Below, piece after piece: positions 34,458-42,289 of a stretch of DNA of 64,000 nucleotides. Within the stretch, counting starts at the first letter, position 1. Each line of letters starts with the position of its first letter. The notes below the pieces were generated by a model, which did not search any database, was not told the DNA's origin, and saw nothing but the letters and a program-made list of their open reading frames with translations. The translations under genes were made by a program, and so were the position numbers. Origin of the DNA: an uncultured Ruminococcus sp. (GTDB lineage Bacteria > Bacillota > Clostridia > Oscillospirales > Ruminococcaceae); contig CADAGC010000005.1 of assembly GCA_902787365.1 (NCBI GenBank), forward strand, positions 1 to 64,000, written 5' to 3'.

Positions 34458-34708
34458 TATCCTTTAAGCCCTCTTGCCTGCCTGTCCATATCCTCGACCA
34501 CGATATCGTATATCTCGCCCAAAGATGCACAGTATTCGAGTATCTTCCAAGGCTCGTTGGTGTGGAAGTGCAGCTTTGTGGTGTCATCATCGGTGACTAC
34601 CAGCAGGCTGTCGCCCACGAAATGCTCGGTGATGTAGTCAAAAAGCTCGTCCTCGTCAATTCCCTCAGCCTCTAAAAGAAGCTGTGTGTCGTAGCGAAAT
34701 TCTATCAT
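34457..34708 (-). CDS. Small stand-alone FakA/YloV C-terminal-like domain protein
   Basis: This protein of about 83 aa contains GDSLLVVTDDDTTKLHFHTN followed by EPWKILEYCASLGEIYDIVVEDM. This matches the domain found in the C-terminal part of fatty acid kinase FakA (YloV), which binds the acyl-carrier FakB. Here it stands alone without the kinase domain. The ATG at 34708 is preceded by GGAGG at 8 nt; this ribosome site lies inside the end of the upstream P-loop gene, so the two are coupled. Function is unknown; a decoy or adaptor for FakB is speculation. Confidence 0.7.
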   Translation of the reverse strand: MIEFRYDTQLLLEAEGIDEDELFDYITEHFVGDSLLVVTDDDTTKLHFHTNEPWKILEYCASLGEIYDIVVEDMDRQARGLKG

Positions 34709-35268
34709 TTTGTGTTCCTCCATTCGATATACTCAGCAAGCCACACGGGGGGGGTGCTGCATTTTGTTATTATCTCGCCGTTTTTATATTCTGCAGCTTC
34801 GACAAAGCCGTTCTCGTTGTCAAATAGCTTGGCCTCGCTGCAATATGGCAGTATTCGTTCAAGGTCTTCAAAGCGCTTTTCATAGCGGCGCTTGACGTCA
34901 TCGCTCGGTATGTCGTGGCCGCCCTTGCGCACTCGGTTTTCAATTCGCAACAAGCTCTCGTCACAGCTGCTCACACCTATGTAATAGAGCTTGATGTAAT
35001 AGGCCAGTTCTCTTGCTCTTTTTATCGTCTTCAGCGTGCGCACGCCCGAAAGGGTCGTTTCCTGCGTGAAGTTTACGCCCTTTTCAAGGCAGTCGTTAAT
35101 TAGGCTTATGGCTTCCTTGCCGCCCTTCATTCGGTCACCGCCGTATTTGAGGTTTAGCTTGTCGGTATCGACTATTATGCCAAGCTCGTGGCTCTCGGAA
35201 GAGAGAATACCCGAAAGGCTGCTCTTACCGACACCGTTCACACCGCCTATTATCGTATATGTTTTCAA
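34705..35268 (-). CDS. P-loop kinase, zeta-toxin-like
   Basis: In this 187-aa protein a Walker A loop near the start (IIGGVNGVGKSSL), an Asp in VDTDK, and FTQETTLSG (catalytic/base-binding segment of zeta kinases) are followed by an Arg-rich lid (RIENRVRKGGHDIPSDDVKRRYEKR). This is the set of features of zeta toxin / predicted AAA kinases that phosphorylate UDP-GlcNAc or other small molecules. No epsilon-type antitoxin is next to it, so a housekeeping kinase is equally possible. It is first in a four-gene operon with overlapping ends. Confidence 0.78.
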   Translation of the reverse strand: MKTYTIIGGVNGVGKSSLSGILSSESHELGIIVDTDKLNLKYGGDRMKGGKEAISLINDCLEKGVNFTQETTLSGVRTLKTIKRARELAYYIKLYYIGVSSCDESLLRIENRVRKGGHDIPSDDVKRRYEKRFEDLERILPYCSEAKLFDNENGFVEAAEYKNGEIITKCSTPPVWLAEYIEWRNTK

Positions 35269-35335
35269 CTGCTTTCACCGCCTGTGTTTATTGTTACTTT
35301 GACCCCCTGCCATACAGCAGAGGGTCACTAAATTA

Positions 35336-37246
35336 TCAATCTTTTCTAACCGCCTTGCGCTTAACCTTTTCCTCGTACATATTCTTGTCGGCGAGCTTTT
35401 GTATCTCGTCGAGGTCGTATTCGCCCTTTGTGGGAACAAGCGCATAGCTGCACGAGCAGCCTACCTTGTAGGGCTTGTTGCTTATGGCGTTGTATTCGGT
35501 AAGGTTGCGGTAAACGTCCTTGATAGACGCCTTAAGCTCCTTTTCGTTGTCAAATGAAGATATAACGAGGAACTCGTCGCCGCCCGTTCTTACGCATATG
35601 CTGCCCACGGGGAAGCACCTGATAAGTGCAGCCGAGCTTCTGACAATTGCATTGTCGCCCTCTTCGTGGCCGTAGTTGTCGTTGACTTTCTTAAGGCCGT
35701 CAACGTCGGCGCAGATGAGTGCTGGGATCTTGCCCTCGGCAAGAGCTTTCTCAATATAGGGCTTTTCGTACTTATTAAGGCCTCGCCTGTTGAAGAGACC
35801 TGTCAGCGGGTCACGCAGATAGAGCTTTTGCAGCTCGCCTATAGCTTCTGACAGCTCGTTGTTCATATAGAACGACCCTGCGTTGTTTGAAATAGATACC
35901 AGCCATGTGCAGAATATATCGCCCTCGATGTAATCATCGGGTGCTTTGAGCGCCACATAGCCGATGAAGTTTTTCTTGAAGTAGAGCGGGGCGAAAACGT
36001 AGTTCACAGTCCCCTCGCTGTCATCTATGCCGCCCGGGATAAGGTCTTTGGTGTCAAACTCAGTTCCCACCTCGACATCATGCCCGTACTTGAACATAGA
36101 CACCATTCTGTCGGGAACTTCCCATGGGTTTATCTCGTCAAGGTCAACCAGATCCTGCTTATGCTCGATGTCGATATTTATGCACACATAGAGCTTTTCT
36201 ATCTGGAATATGCGGCAGCCCTCGGTCATAGGCTGATAAAGCTCCTCGGAATTTGTGATGTTTGAAAACTCTGAGTTCATATAAAGGATATATCTGTTGA
36301 ACTGCTTGAAGCGGTTTATCCTCTCATACTTCTCCTCGTATGTTTCGTCCTTGCGCCCTTTCATGGGAACGCACCCGCAGGATTCGCCCTTTACGAGCAC
36401 CGCATCAACGAAAGTCTCATACTCTACCTTTTCGCCGTTCATCATTCTTGTCAGCTTATCAACAGCAGCTACGCCCGATTCATACATAGCACGCCTTGCC
36501 GTGGTAAGTGTGGGGCTGCACTGCTGGCTGTCGAAAGTCGCATCAAAGCCCGTAACTATAACATCATCAGGTATGCTGTAGCCCGCTTCCTTAAGGGTAT
36601 CCATACAATAGATAGCCATAGTGTCATTAGCACAGGCTATAGCCTCTGGCAGCTCGCCCCTTGCCATTATAGTCTTGGTGCAGTCGATCGCCTTGCGCCA
36701 GAATTCGCCGTAATGTATGCGCTCCTCCTCTATCGGTATGCCGTGCTCAGTCAGCACCTTTTTATATGCTGCAAGCCTCTCGTCCGACTGGGGGTTATTC
36801 TTAAAGCCGTTTATAAAGTCGATCTTTGTAAGGCCGTGGTCTTCGACCAAGTGTCTGATAACATCCTCCATAGCCTTTTCGTTGCTTAAGGTTATCTTCT
36901 CGCACACATCAAATGAAGGGTCATCTATATCGACCATAGGCACGCCGTGCTCTTTGCACTTAGCGGCAACCTCTTCGAGCATTTCAGGCCAGAGCATAGA
37001 GTCGCCGAAAACTATCATACCGTCAAGCAGGTCATAGTTTATAAGCTTGACCACCATTTTCTCGCCGTTAAGAATATCCTCAGGGATAATAAGGTCAAGA
37101 TTGAGCTCAGGCTTTCTCTGGGAGTTGAAGAAGGTCAAGACATTATAACCAAGCTCCTTGCAGCGTGCCTTTGCGCCCATTATCTTTGTTATTTCATTCT
37201 GATCGTCATAACCCGTGACGCAAATGCCGATGGTCTTATGTATCAT
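35336..37246 (-). CDS. LacI-type ligand-binding domain fused to a GGDEF diguanylate cyclase
   Basis: This 636-aa protein is cytoplasmic, with no signal peptide or membrane segment. Residues 1-290 form a periplasmic-binding-protein fold as in LacI/RbsB regulators (KTIGICVTGYDDQNEI, GMIVFG, ACANDTMAIYCMDTLKEAGY, VIVTGFDAT), but the DNA-binding HTH is absent. Residues about 310-460 are a GAF-like linker. The end is a GGDEF domain with intact GGDEF at residues 555-559 and DPLTGLFNRRGL before it. The inhibitory RxxD site is not seen upstream of GGDEF. It would make cyclic di-GMP in response to an intracellular sugar. Own promoter at 37299-37327. Confidence 0.88.
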   Translation of the reverse strand: MIHKTIGICVTGYDDQNEITKIMGAKARCKELGYNVLTFFNSQRKPELNLDLIIPEDILNGEKMVVKLINYDLLDGMIVFGDSMLWPEMLEEVAAKCKEHGVPMVDIDDPSFDVCEKITLSNEKAMEDVIRHLVEDHGLTKIDFINGFKNNPQSDERLAAYKKVLTEHGIPIEEERIHYGEFWRKAIDCTKTIMARGELPEAIACANDTMAIYCMDTLKEAGYSIPDDVIVTGFDATFDSQQCSPTLTTARRAMYESGVAAVDKLTRMMNGEKVEYETFVDAVLVKGESCGCVPMKGRKDETYEEKYERINRFKQFNRYILYMNSEFSNITNSEELYQPMTEGCRIFQIEKLYVCINIDIEHKQDLVDLDEINPWEVPDRMVSMFKYGHDVEVGTEFDTKDLIPGGIDDSEGTVNYVFAPLYFKKNFIGYVALKAPDDYIEGDIFCTWLVSISNNAGSFYMNNELSEAIGELQKLYLRDPLTGLFNRRGLNKYEKPYIEKALAEGKIPALICADVDGLKKVNDNYGHEEGDNAIVRSSAALIRCFPVGSICVRTGGDEFLVISSFDNEKELKASIKDVYRNLTEYNAISNKPYKVGCSCSYALVPTKGEYDLDEIQKLADKNMYEEKVKRKAVRKD

Positions 37247-37298
37247 GATAAGGCCGACCTCCCTTATGAATGATTTGTGGGATGATTATACACTATAC

Positions 37299-37327
37299 AT
37301 TATATCATATCCAAAGCCAAAAATCAA
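37299..37327 (-). promoter_or_regulatory. Promoter of the sensor-GGDEF gene
   Basis: On the minus strand TTGATT (37322-37327), 17 bp, TATAAT (37299-37304). A second TATAAT-like box lies 12 nt nearer the gene. Confidence 0.7.
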
Positions 37328-37422
37328 TGCTTTTTTTAATTTTTTTGTTATGAATAACCATTTTTTATTCTCAGCCCTTTGTAACGGCTATGCTTGGTGT
37401 GGTAATTTGGGCACTGTTGGGT

Positions 37423-37502
37423 AAACCCCTCCGTCACCGCCGCCTCCCCTGAAAGGGGAGGTGTCATATCCACTCTGCGAGTGGATATGACGGAGGGGTT
37501 CC
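37423..37502. repeat. CCCCTCC palindromic intergenic repeat (family C), copy 2
   Basis: AAACCCCTCCGTCACCGCCG opens the unit, CCTCCCCTGAAAGGGGAGG forms the central hairpin, and GTCATATCCACTC pairs with GAGTGGATATGAC before the closing CGGAGGGGTT. The unit's own ends are inverted repeats. It fills most of the 415-bp gap between the GGDEF gene and the GH16 gene. Confidence 0.7.
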
Positions 37503-37579
37503 GCTTGGCGGCGCAAGCCCCACAAACCCCGATTTATCTTTGCATTATGTAATATAGTGTAACAGCGGGCGGTGCGCCG

Positions 37580-37613
37580 AAAAAAGCCACAGCACCTTTT
37601 AAAATGCTGTGGC
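37580..37613 (-). terminator. Terminator of the GH16 gene
   Basis: On the minus strand GCCACAGCA and TGCTGTGGC (37605-37613 and 37586-37594) form a 9-bp stem followed by six T. Confidence 0.85.
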
Positions 37614-37662
37614 TCATATTCTTTATAACTCTATAGGTGGGTGAAAGTAAGATGAAATATCA

Positions 37663-38916
37663 TCAATAAACTGCTTCTAAGTTCCACAGCTGGTTTGCAG
37701 CGCCCGAGTATCTCCACTGGAGAACGTTTGCATTGTCTGCTGTAGATCTGCCGGAAACGTCAAGTGCCTTGCCGCTGCCCTTGTTTATGATAGCGTAGCT
37801 GTTGCCGACTTTCTTAAGCTCCCAGCGCTGTGCATTGCCGCCGTTGTAGCTGCACTGCTGAACGTTTGCACCGTCATCTTTGCTGCCCCATGCAACATCG
37901 AGCACCTTGCCTGAGTTTACGCACTTTATCACATAGTAGCCGTCAGACTGTTTCTCAAGATACCACTTCTGGTTGTTCTGGCCGTTATAGCGATACTGGA
38001 GAACATTTGCGCCGTCATTCTTGCTTGCGCCCGAAACGTCAAGTGCCTTGCCGGAGTTTACGCTCTTTATAGCATACTTCTGCTTGGAGTTGAAGTTTGT
38101 GTTGCTGTTTGAGTAGTTGTTGTTATTGTTATTATTATTGTTGTTGTAGTTTGTGTTGTTATTGTTGTTATTATTGCTGCTGCCGGAAGAGGGTGCTGTA
38201 TAGCTTATCCAGTCATACTGAGCTGTAAGGGGTGCTCTGCCGTTATAGTGCTTCAGCCACTCATCAACGCCCTTGCCGTTCCATACGTTCATCATTATTC
38301 TGCCGGGAGTTGTGGGAATGTTGTTGTAAGCGGTGTAAACTGCCTTCTTGTCAACATACCATGTGATGTGTGTGTTATCCCAGTAGAAGCCATACTGGTG
38401 GAATGACTGTGAAGCGTCAAAGCCTAAGTTGTAAACATATTCGTGATTGCCCTGGCCACGGGTATAGTAGTTGAACTGTACCTGATTTGTGTTCTTGCCT
38501 AAGAACTCGATGTCTATCTCGTCCCATACAGTACCGTCAGAGGGGCCTGTGTAGGTGAAGAACGAGCTTACAACGCCGTCGTTCTTGATAGGCTTCATAG
38601 ACACATCATACATACCGTAGCCGAAAGCCTGTGTGGTGCGGTATTCAGCGCCCTTATAGCCCTGCCAGCTGTTGCCTGTGATCGAGAGATTCATCTTGCC
38701 GCCCGAGAACTTAACATTGTCCTTGCTCCAGGTGCAATCGAACATTCCGCCGTTTGACCAGCCGTCAGAGGCTTCCATTTTGCCCCAGTCATAGCTGTCA
38801 AAGCCTGTGCCGAAATAGCTGCCGGTAAACTTGCTTGCCGCCGTTGTGGGCATTACAAGGCCAACCGATAATGCAGCCGCTGCGATTGCGCTGATGATCC
38901 TTCTTGCGAGTTTCAT
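37663..38916 (-). CDS. Secreted GH16 endo-beta-glucanase (lichenase-like) with ricin-type lectin module
   Basis: This 417-aa protein has a signal peptide (about 1-26). The catalytic domain (about 30-240) carries the GH16 signature [10 protein letters not shown] near residue 130, with two Glu and one Asp at the active site; sequence around it ([37 protein letters not shown]) fits beta-1,3-1,4-glucanase (lichenase). An Asn-rich linker of AAC/AAT repeats (about 245-275) leads to a ricin B-type (CBM13) beta-trefoil with three units containing GKALDVSG or GKVLDVAW. It would bind and cut mixed-linkage glucan outside the cell. No dockerin. A large hairpin lies in the leader. Confidence 0.92.
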   Translation of the reverse strand: MKLARRIISAIAAAALSVGLVMPTTAASKFTGSYFGTGFDSYDWGKMEASDGWSNGGMFDCTWSKDNVKFSGGKMNLSITGNSWQGYKGAEYRTTQAFGYGMYDVSMKPIKNDGVVSSFFTYTGPSDGTVWDEIDIEFLGKNTNQVQFNYYTRGQGNHEYVYNLGFDASQSFHQYGFYWDNTHITWYVDKKAVYTAYNNIPTTPGRIMMNVWNGKGVDEWLKHYNGRAPLTAQYDWISYTAPSSGSSNNNNNNNTNYNNNNNNNNNNYSNSNTNFNSKQKYAIKSVNSGKALDVSGASKNDGANVLQYRYNGQNNQKWYLEKQSDGYYVIKCVNSGKVLDVAWGSKDDGANVQQCSYNGGNAQRWELKKVGNSYAIINKGSGKALDVSGRSTADNANVLQWRYSGAANQLWNLEAVY

Positions 38917-38943
38917 TTTACATTACCTCCTGTTTGAGTCGGC

Positions 38944-39004
38944 CGGCGGCGCAGGATAACGTCCGGAATCTATCGGTCATTCCGACTGATAGCCTGCGCC
39001 GCCG
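38944..39004 (-). promoter_or_regulatory. Large hairpin in the GH16 mRNA leader
   Basis: CGGCGGCGCAGG (38944-38955) and CCTGCGCCGCCG (38993-39004) form a perfect 12-bp stem. Inside, CTATCGGTC and GACTGATAG form a second helix. The structure ends 28 nt before the start codon region and lies between the likely -10 box (TATAAT, 39077-39082 minus strand) and the ribosome site (AGGAGG). It may stabilise the mRNA or attenuate it. Confidence 0.55.
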
Positions 39005-39082
39005 ACACGGTCTGTGCACTATTTGCACATATTCTTTTAAGATTGTTTTGGAAAGTTGTTCCCTTCCGACAAGCACATTATA

Positions 39083-39405
39083 GCAGATGAAAAGTAAAAA
39101 AATATATCAAAGTCATAATAATAATTTCACAATTTTAATGAAAGCATATTTTATACGCCGAAAATCCATATTTTGTTTACGCAAGGAAACAAAATCAGAC
39201 ATCTTATTTTTGGACGCAGGTTTCAGCAGAGCTGAAACCGAAAGCCCTCCAACCACCTCCCCGACAGAGAGCGGAGGGGCAGCCACCCCATGCGGTCATA
39301 ATGCACATACCCACGGCAAAAAGTTTGTAAGAATAAATATATACAAAAAAACAAAATTATGTTATAATAATATAGACACAAATTACACGAAAGGAGCGAT
39401 CATTT
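39083..39405. other. Intergenic region without a supported gene
   Basis: Between the GH16 promoter and the cytidylate-kinase-like gene the sequence is A+T-rich, with a palindrome GGTTTCAGCAGAGCTGAAACC (about 39219-39239) and a CACCTCCCCGACAGAGAGCGGAGGGG segment reminiscent of repeat family C. A weak TATAAT lies near 39360. The open frame at 39087-39446 has no ribosome site and a composition unlike the neighbours. Confidence 0.5.
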
Positions 39406-40044
39406 ATGAAACAGCAGACAAGATCAATTATAACCATAAGCCGTGAGTTCGGCAGCGGCGGGCGTGAGATAGGCCACAAGCTTAGCGAGGAGCTTGGCAT
39501 ACCCTTCTATGACAAGGAACTTCTTGAAATAGCTTCAAAGGAATCGGGCATATGTCAGGAGCTTTTTGTAAAGCACGATGAGAGCTACACAAACAGCTTT
39601 CTTATGAATCTTGTAATGGGCAACTACCCCATATCGCAGGACGGGCGCATAAACCCCGAAATGCCGCTCAATCACAAGATATTCTTAGCACAGTTCGACA
39701 CCATAAAGAGCCTTGCCGAGAAAGGCCCCTGCGTTATCGTAGGCCGCTGTGCCGATTATGTGCTGCGTGGCAACAAAGACGTGCTCAATTTCTTCATCAC
39801 GGGCAGCGCTTATGACAAAAAGCAGCGCATTGCCGCCCGATATGACATTGAGAAAAACAAGATAGACGACTTCATCAAAAAGACCGACAAACGACGTGCC
39901 AACTACTACAACTACTACAGCGATATGCGCTGGGGCGACGCCAAGAACTACGACCTGTGCATAAATTCCTCAAAGACGGGGATAGACGGCGCTGTGGAGC
40001 TTATAAAGTACTACATATCTATCAAGGAAGGAAATGAAAACTAA
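39406..40044 (+). CDS. Cytidylate-kinase-like family protein
   Basis: In this 212-aa protein the P-loop region reads ITISREFGSGGREIGHKLSEEL, which is the form seen in the cytidylate kinase-like 2 family, and VGRCADYVLRG lies near residue 110. RRANYYNYYSDMRWGD at about 165-180 matches the lid of the family. It probably phosphorylates a nucleotide or related molecule, but the true substrate is unknown. AAAGGAGCGATC precedes the ATG. It overlaps the secreted LRR gene by one base (TAATG), which is an odd coupling. Confidence 0.85.
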   Translation: MKQQTRSIITISREFGSGGREIGHKLSEELGIPFYDKELLEIASKESGICQELFVKHDESYTNSFLMNLVMGNYPISQDGRINPEMPLNHKIFLAQFDTIKSLAEKGPCVIVGRCADYVLRGNKDVLNFFITGSAYDKKQRIAARYDIEKNKIDDFIKKTDKRRANYYNYYSDMRWGDAKNYDLCINSSKTGIDGAVELIKYYISIKEGNEN

Positions 40045-42149
40045 TGAAAAAACTGATCTCGGCAGCTGCGGCACTTGCGATAGTGTTCGGCTGCGCAGCA
40101 GCTCTGCCGCAGGGATCATTCACAAACGACACACTAATGATCACAGCAACAGCAGAAGAAGGCAGGTTCTGGTATGAACTGCTTGAAGACGGCACATACG
40201 AGATAACCTATTTTGAGGGCGACCCTTATGCTGATTGGGACGAGACGCTGACTATACCCTCGACCTATAATGGCAAGGCGGTAACGAGCATAGGCAACGA
40301 TGCATTCATGGGCGGTTGGTTTAAAGAGTATATAATACCAAACACTATCACCAACATAGGCAGCTACGCATTTGCCGGGTGCTACAAAATGGAAAGTATA
40401 ACCATTCCAAGCAGCGTAACAAGAATAGGCGAATACGCATTTACTAATTGCAGCGAATTAACAGAAATAACCGTGCCAAACACCGTAACAGTCATTGAAA
40501 AAGGTGTATTCAGCAACTGCAAATTCCTTAAAAAAGCAAAGCTGCCAAACCACCTCACAGCTATCCCCGAAGATCTGTTTTCGGTGTGTGATCGCCTTGA
40601 AGATGTAAATATCCCGTCAGGCGTTACCGAGCTTGGCAGCGGGGCATTTTTTCGCTGCACAAGCCTTACAAGCCTTACGCTGCCGAGCGGCTTAAAAACT
40701 ATAGGTGATTCTGCGCTGGAAGGTACAGGCCTTACCTCTGTGGTTATCCCCGACGGTGTTACAAGCTTAGGCGAAAATGCCTTTGCTGGAAGCGAAAACT
40801 TAAAAAACATCACCATACCCAAGAGCGTTACGAGCATAGGCGGCTTTGCATTTGAAGGCACGGAATGGATCGAAGCTAAGCGGAGTGTTACTCCCCCGTT
40901 AGTTATAGTAAACGGCATACTTGTTGACGGCATTAGGTGCAAAGGCAAGATAACTATCCCCGATACTGTAACAAGTATTGCAGACTATGCGTTTTACACT
41001 TTCGGTTCCGGCCTCACCGAAGTTGTCATACCGAGCAGCGTAAAAAAAATAGGCAGAAATGCTTTCTGTAACTGCGAGAATCTTGAAAAGGTCACATTCC
41101 TGGGCGATGTGGAAATCGTAGGCGACTCGGCCTTCAACGGATGCGAAGCGCTTGAGAGCGTAACTTTCTCAGGCTCTGTCCAAAGCTTGGGCGGTGAAGT
41201 TTTCTTCAACTGTAAGAGCCTTAAGGAGATAGCGCTGCCAAGCGGCATTACCGCTATTGAAGCAAATACTTTCTTTAACTGCACGAGCCTTGAAAAGGTG
41301 ACAATACCCGACAGCGTGACGGCCATTAGGCAATTCGCATTTGGCGGCTGCGAGAGCCTTAAAGATTTAACACTCCCGAGCGGGCTGACCGAGATAGGCT
41401 TCTATGCATTTAAAGACTGCAAAAGCCTCACGAAAGTGACCCTGCCCGACAGCCTGACCGAACTCGGATCACAAGCTTTCATGGGCTGCACAGGGCTTAC
41501 CAAAATAGAGATCCCCGCAGGTGTCGAAGATGTAGGCGACTATGCCTTTGCGGGCTGCACAAATCTTACAAGCGCTGTTATGAATAAGGGAACTAAAGCT
41601 ATATGCGACAGTACGTTCAAAGACTGCAAAGCCCTTGCGAATGTCACCCTGCCCGACGGCTTGGAGTACATTTGCGACAGAGCTTTCAGGGGCTGCGAAA
41701 GCCTGACATCGATAGATATACCTCGTACTGTCGAGGCCATAACGCAGGATGCATTCACAGACTGCACGGGCATCAAGAACATAACCGTTCCCAAGAGCGT
41801 TGTGCTTATCACCACAAGGGCTATGGGCTATGTTTATGATGAAGATGAATCTACATACAAGAAGATGGAGGGCTTTACCATTTCGGGCTATGCAAAATCT
41901 TTCGCAGAAAAGTATGCAAACGAAAACGGCATTACATTTATCACCCTGCCCGACATCAAACCCGGCGACGCAGACGGTGACGGCACAGTAGGCATAAAGG
42001 ACGTTGCTCTGGTAAAGCAGTACCTTGCAAAATGGAAAGTTAATATTGACCCCGATGCCGCCGACGTCAATAAAGACGGCGTGGTGGATATAAAAGACCT
42101 TACTCTCTTAAAGCAGTATCTTGCAGGGTGGAAGGTAACACTCAAATAA
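40044..42149 (+). CDS. Secreted LRR (BspA-type) protein with C-terminal dockerin
   Basis: In this 701-aa protein a signal peptide (about 1-25) is followed by about 20 tandem BspA/LRR_5 repeats of 22-24 residues, each like TSIGNDAFMGG or VTIPDSVTAIRQFAFGGCESL. The last 63 residues form a type I dockerin: PGDADGDGTVGIKDVALVKQY and AADVNKDGVVDIKDLTLLKQY, two calcium-binding loops with the F-helix. The protein would attach to a cohesin on a scaffoldin and display the leucine-rich repeats, perhaps for substrate or host binding. Translation is coupled to the cytidylate-kinase-like gene. Own terminator at 42161-42190. Confidence 0.9.
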   Translation: MKKLISAAAALAIVFGCAAALPQGSFTNDTLMITATAEEGRFWYELLEDGTYEITYFEGDPYADWDETLTIPSTYNGKAVTSIGNDAFMGGWFKEYIIPNTITNIGSYAFAGCYKMESITIPSSVTRIGEYAFTNCSELTEITVPNTVTVIEKGVFSNCKFLKKAKLPNHLTAIPEDLFSVCDRLEDVNIPSGVTELGSGAFFRCTSLTSLTLPSGLKTIGDSALEGTGLTSVVIPDGVTSLGENAFAGSENLKNITIPKSVTSIGGFAFEGTEWIEAKRSVTPPLVIVNGILVDGIRCKGKITIPDTVTSIADYAFYTFGSGLTEVVIPSSVKKIGRNAFCNCENLEKVTFLGDVEIVGDSAFNGCEALESVTFSGSVQSLGGEVFFNCKSLKEIALPSGITAIEANTFFNCTSLEKVTIPDSVTAIRQFAFGGCESLKDLTLPSGLTEIGFYAFKDCKSLTKVTLPDSLTELGSQAFMGCTGLTKIEIPAGVEDVGDYAFAGCTNLTSAVMNKGTKAICDSTFKDCKALANVTLPDGLEYICDRAFRGCESLTSIDIPRTVEAITQDAFTDCTGIKNITVPKSVVLITTRAMGYVYDEDESTYKKMEGFTISGYAKSFAEKYANENGITFITLPDIKPGDADGDGTVGIKDVALVKQYLAKWKVNIDPDAADVNKDGVVDIKDLTLLKQYLAGWKVTLK

Positions 42150-42160
42150 ATAGTCTTTTT

Positions 42161-42190
42161 CACTCCCCGAACTCGGGGAGTGTTTTTTTT
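42161..42190 (+). terminator. Terminator after the LRR-dockerin gene
   Basis: CACTCCCCGA and TCGGGGAGTG form a 10-bp stem followed by eight T. Confidence 0.93.
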
Positions 42191-42200
42191 GCTGTATGAT

Positions 42201-42229
42201 TTGACAAATGCGTAGGAATGATGTATAAT
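42201..42229 (+). promoter_or_regulatory. Promoter of the second dockerin gene
   Basis: TTGACA (42201-42206), 17 bp, TATAAT (42224-42229), about 55 nt before the GAAAGGAGC ribosome site. Confidence 0.88.
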
Positions 42230-42289
42230 AGTATCATAGCATTTTGTTAAAATTTCTACCAATCCCCCTTATGAAAGGAGCAACACACC

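Noticed and set aside
34705..35268. Full epsilon/zeta toxin-antitoxin system
   Set aside because: No small epsilon-like gene is adjacent; the downstream partner is a FakA-like domain instead.
39087..39446. 119-aa open frame upstream of the cytidylate-kinase-like gene
   Set aside because: No ribosome site, odd low-complexity start, crosses repeat-like palindromes and the promoter area of the next gene, and overlaps that gene's start in another frame.
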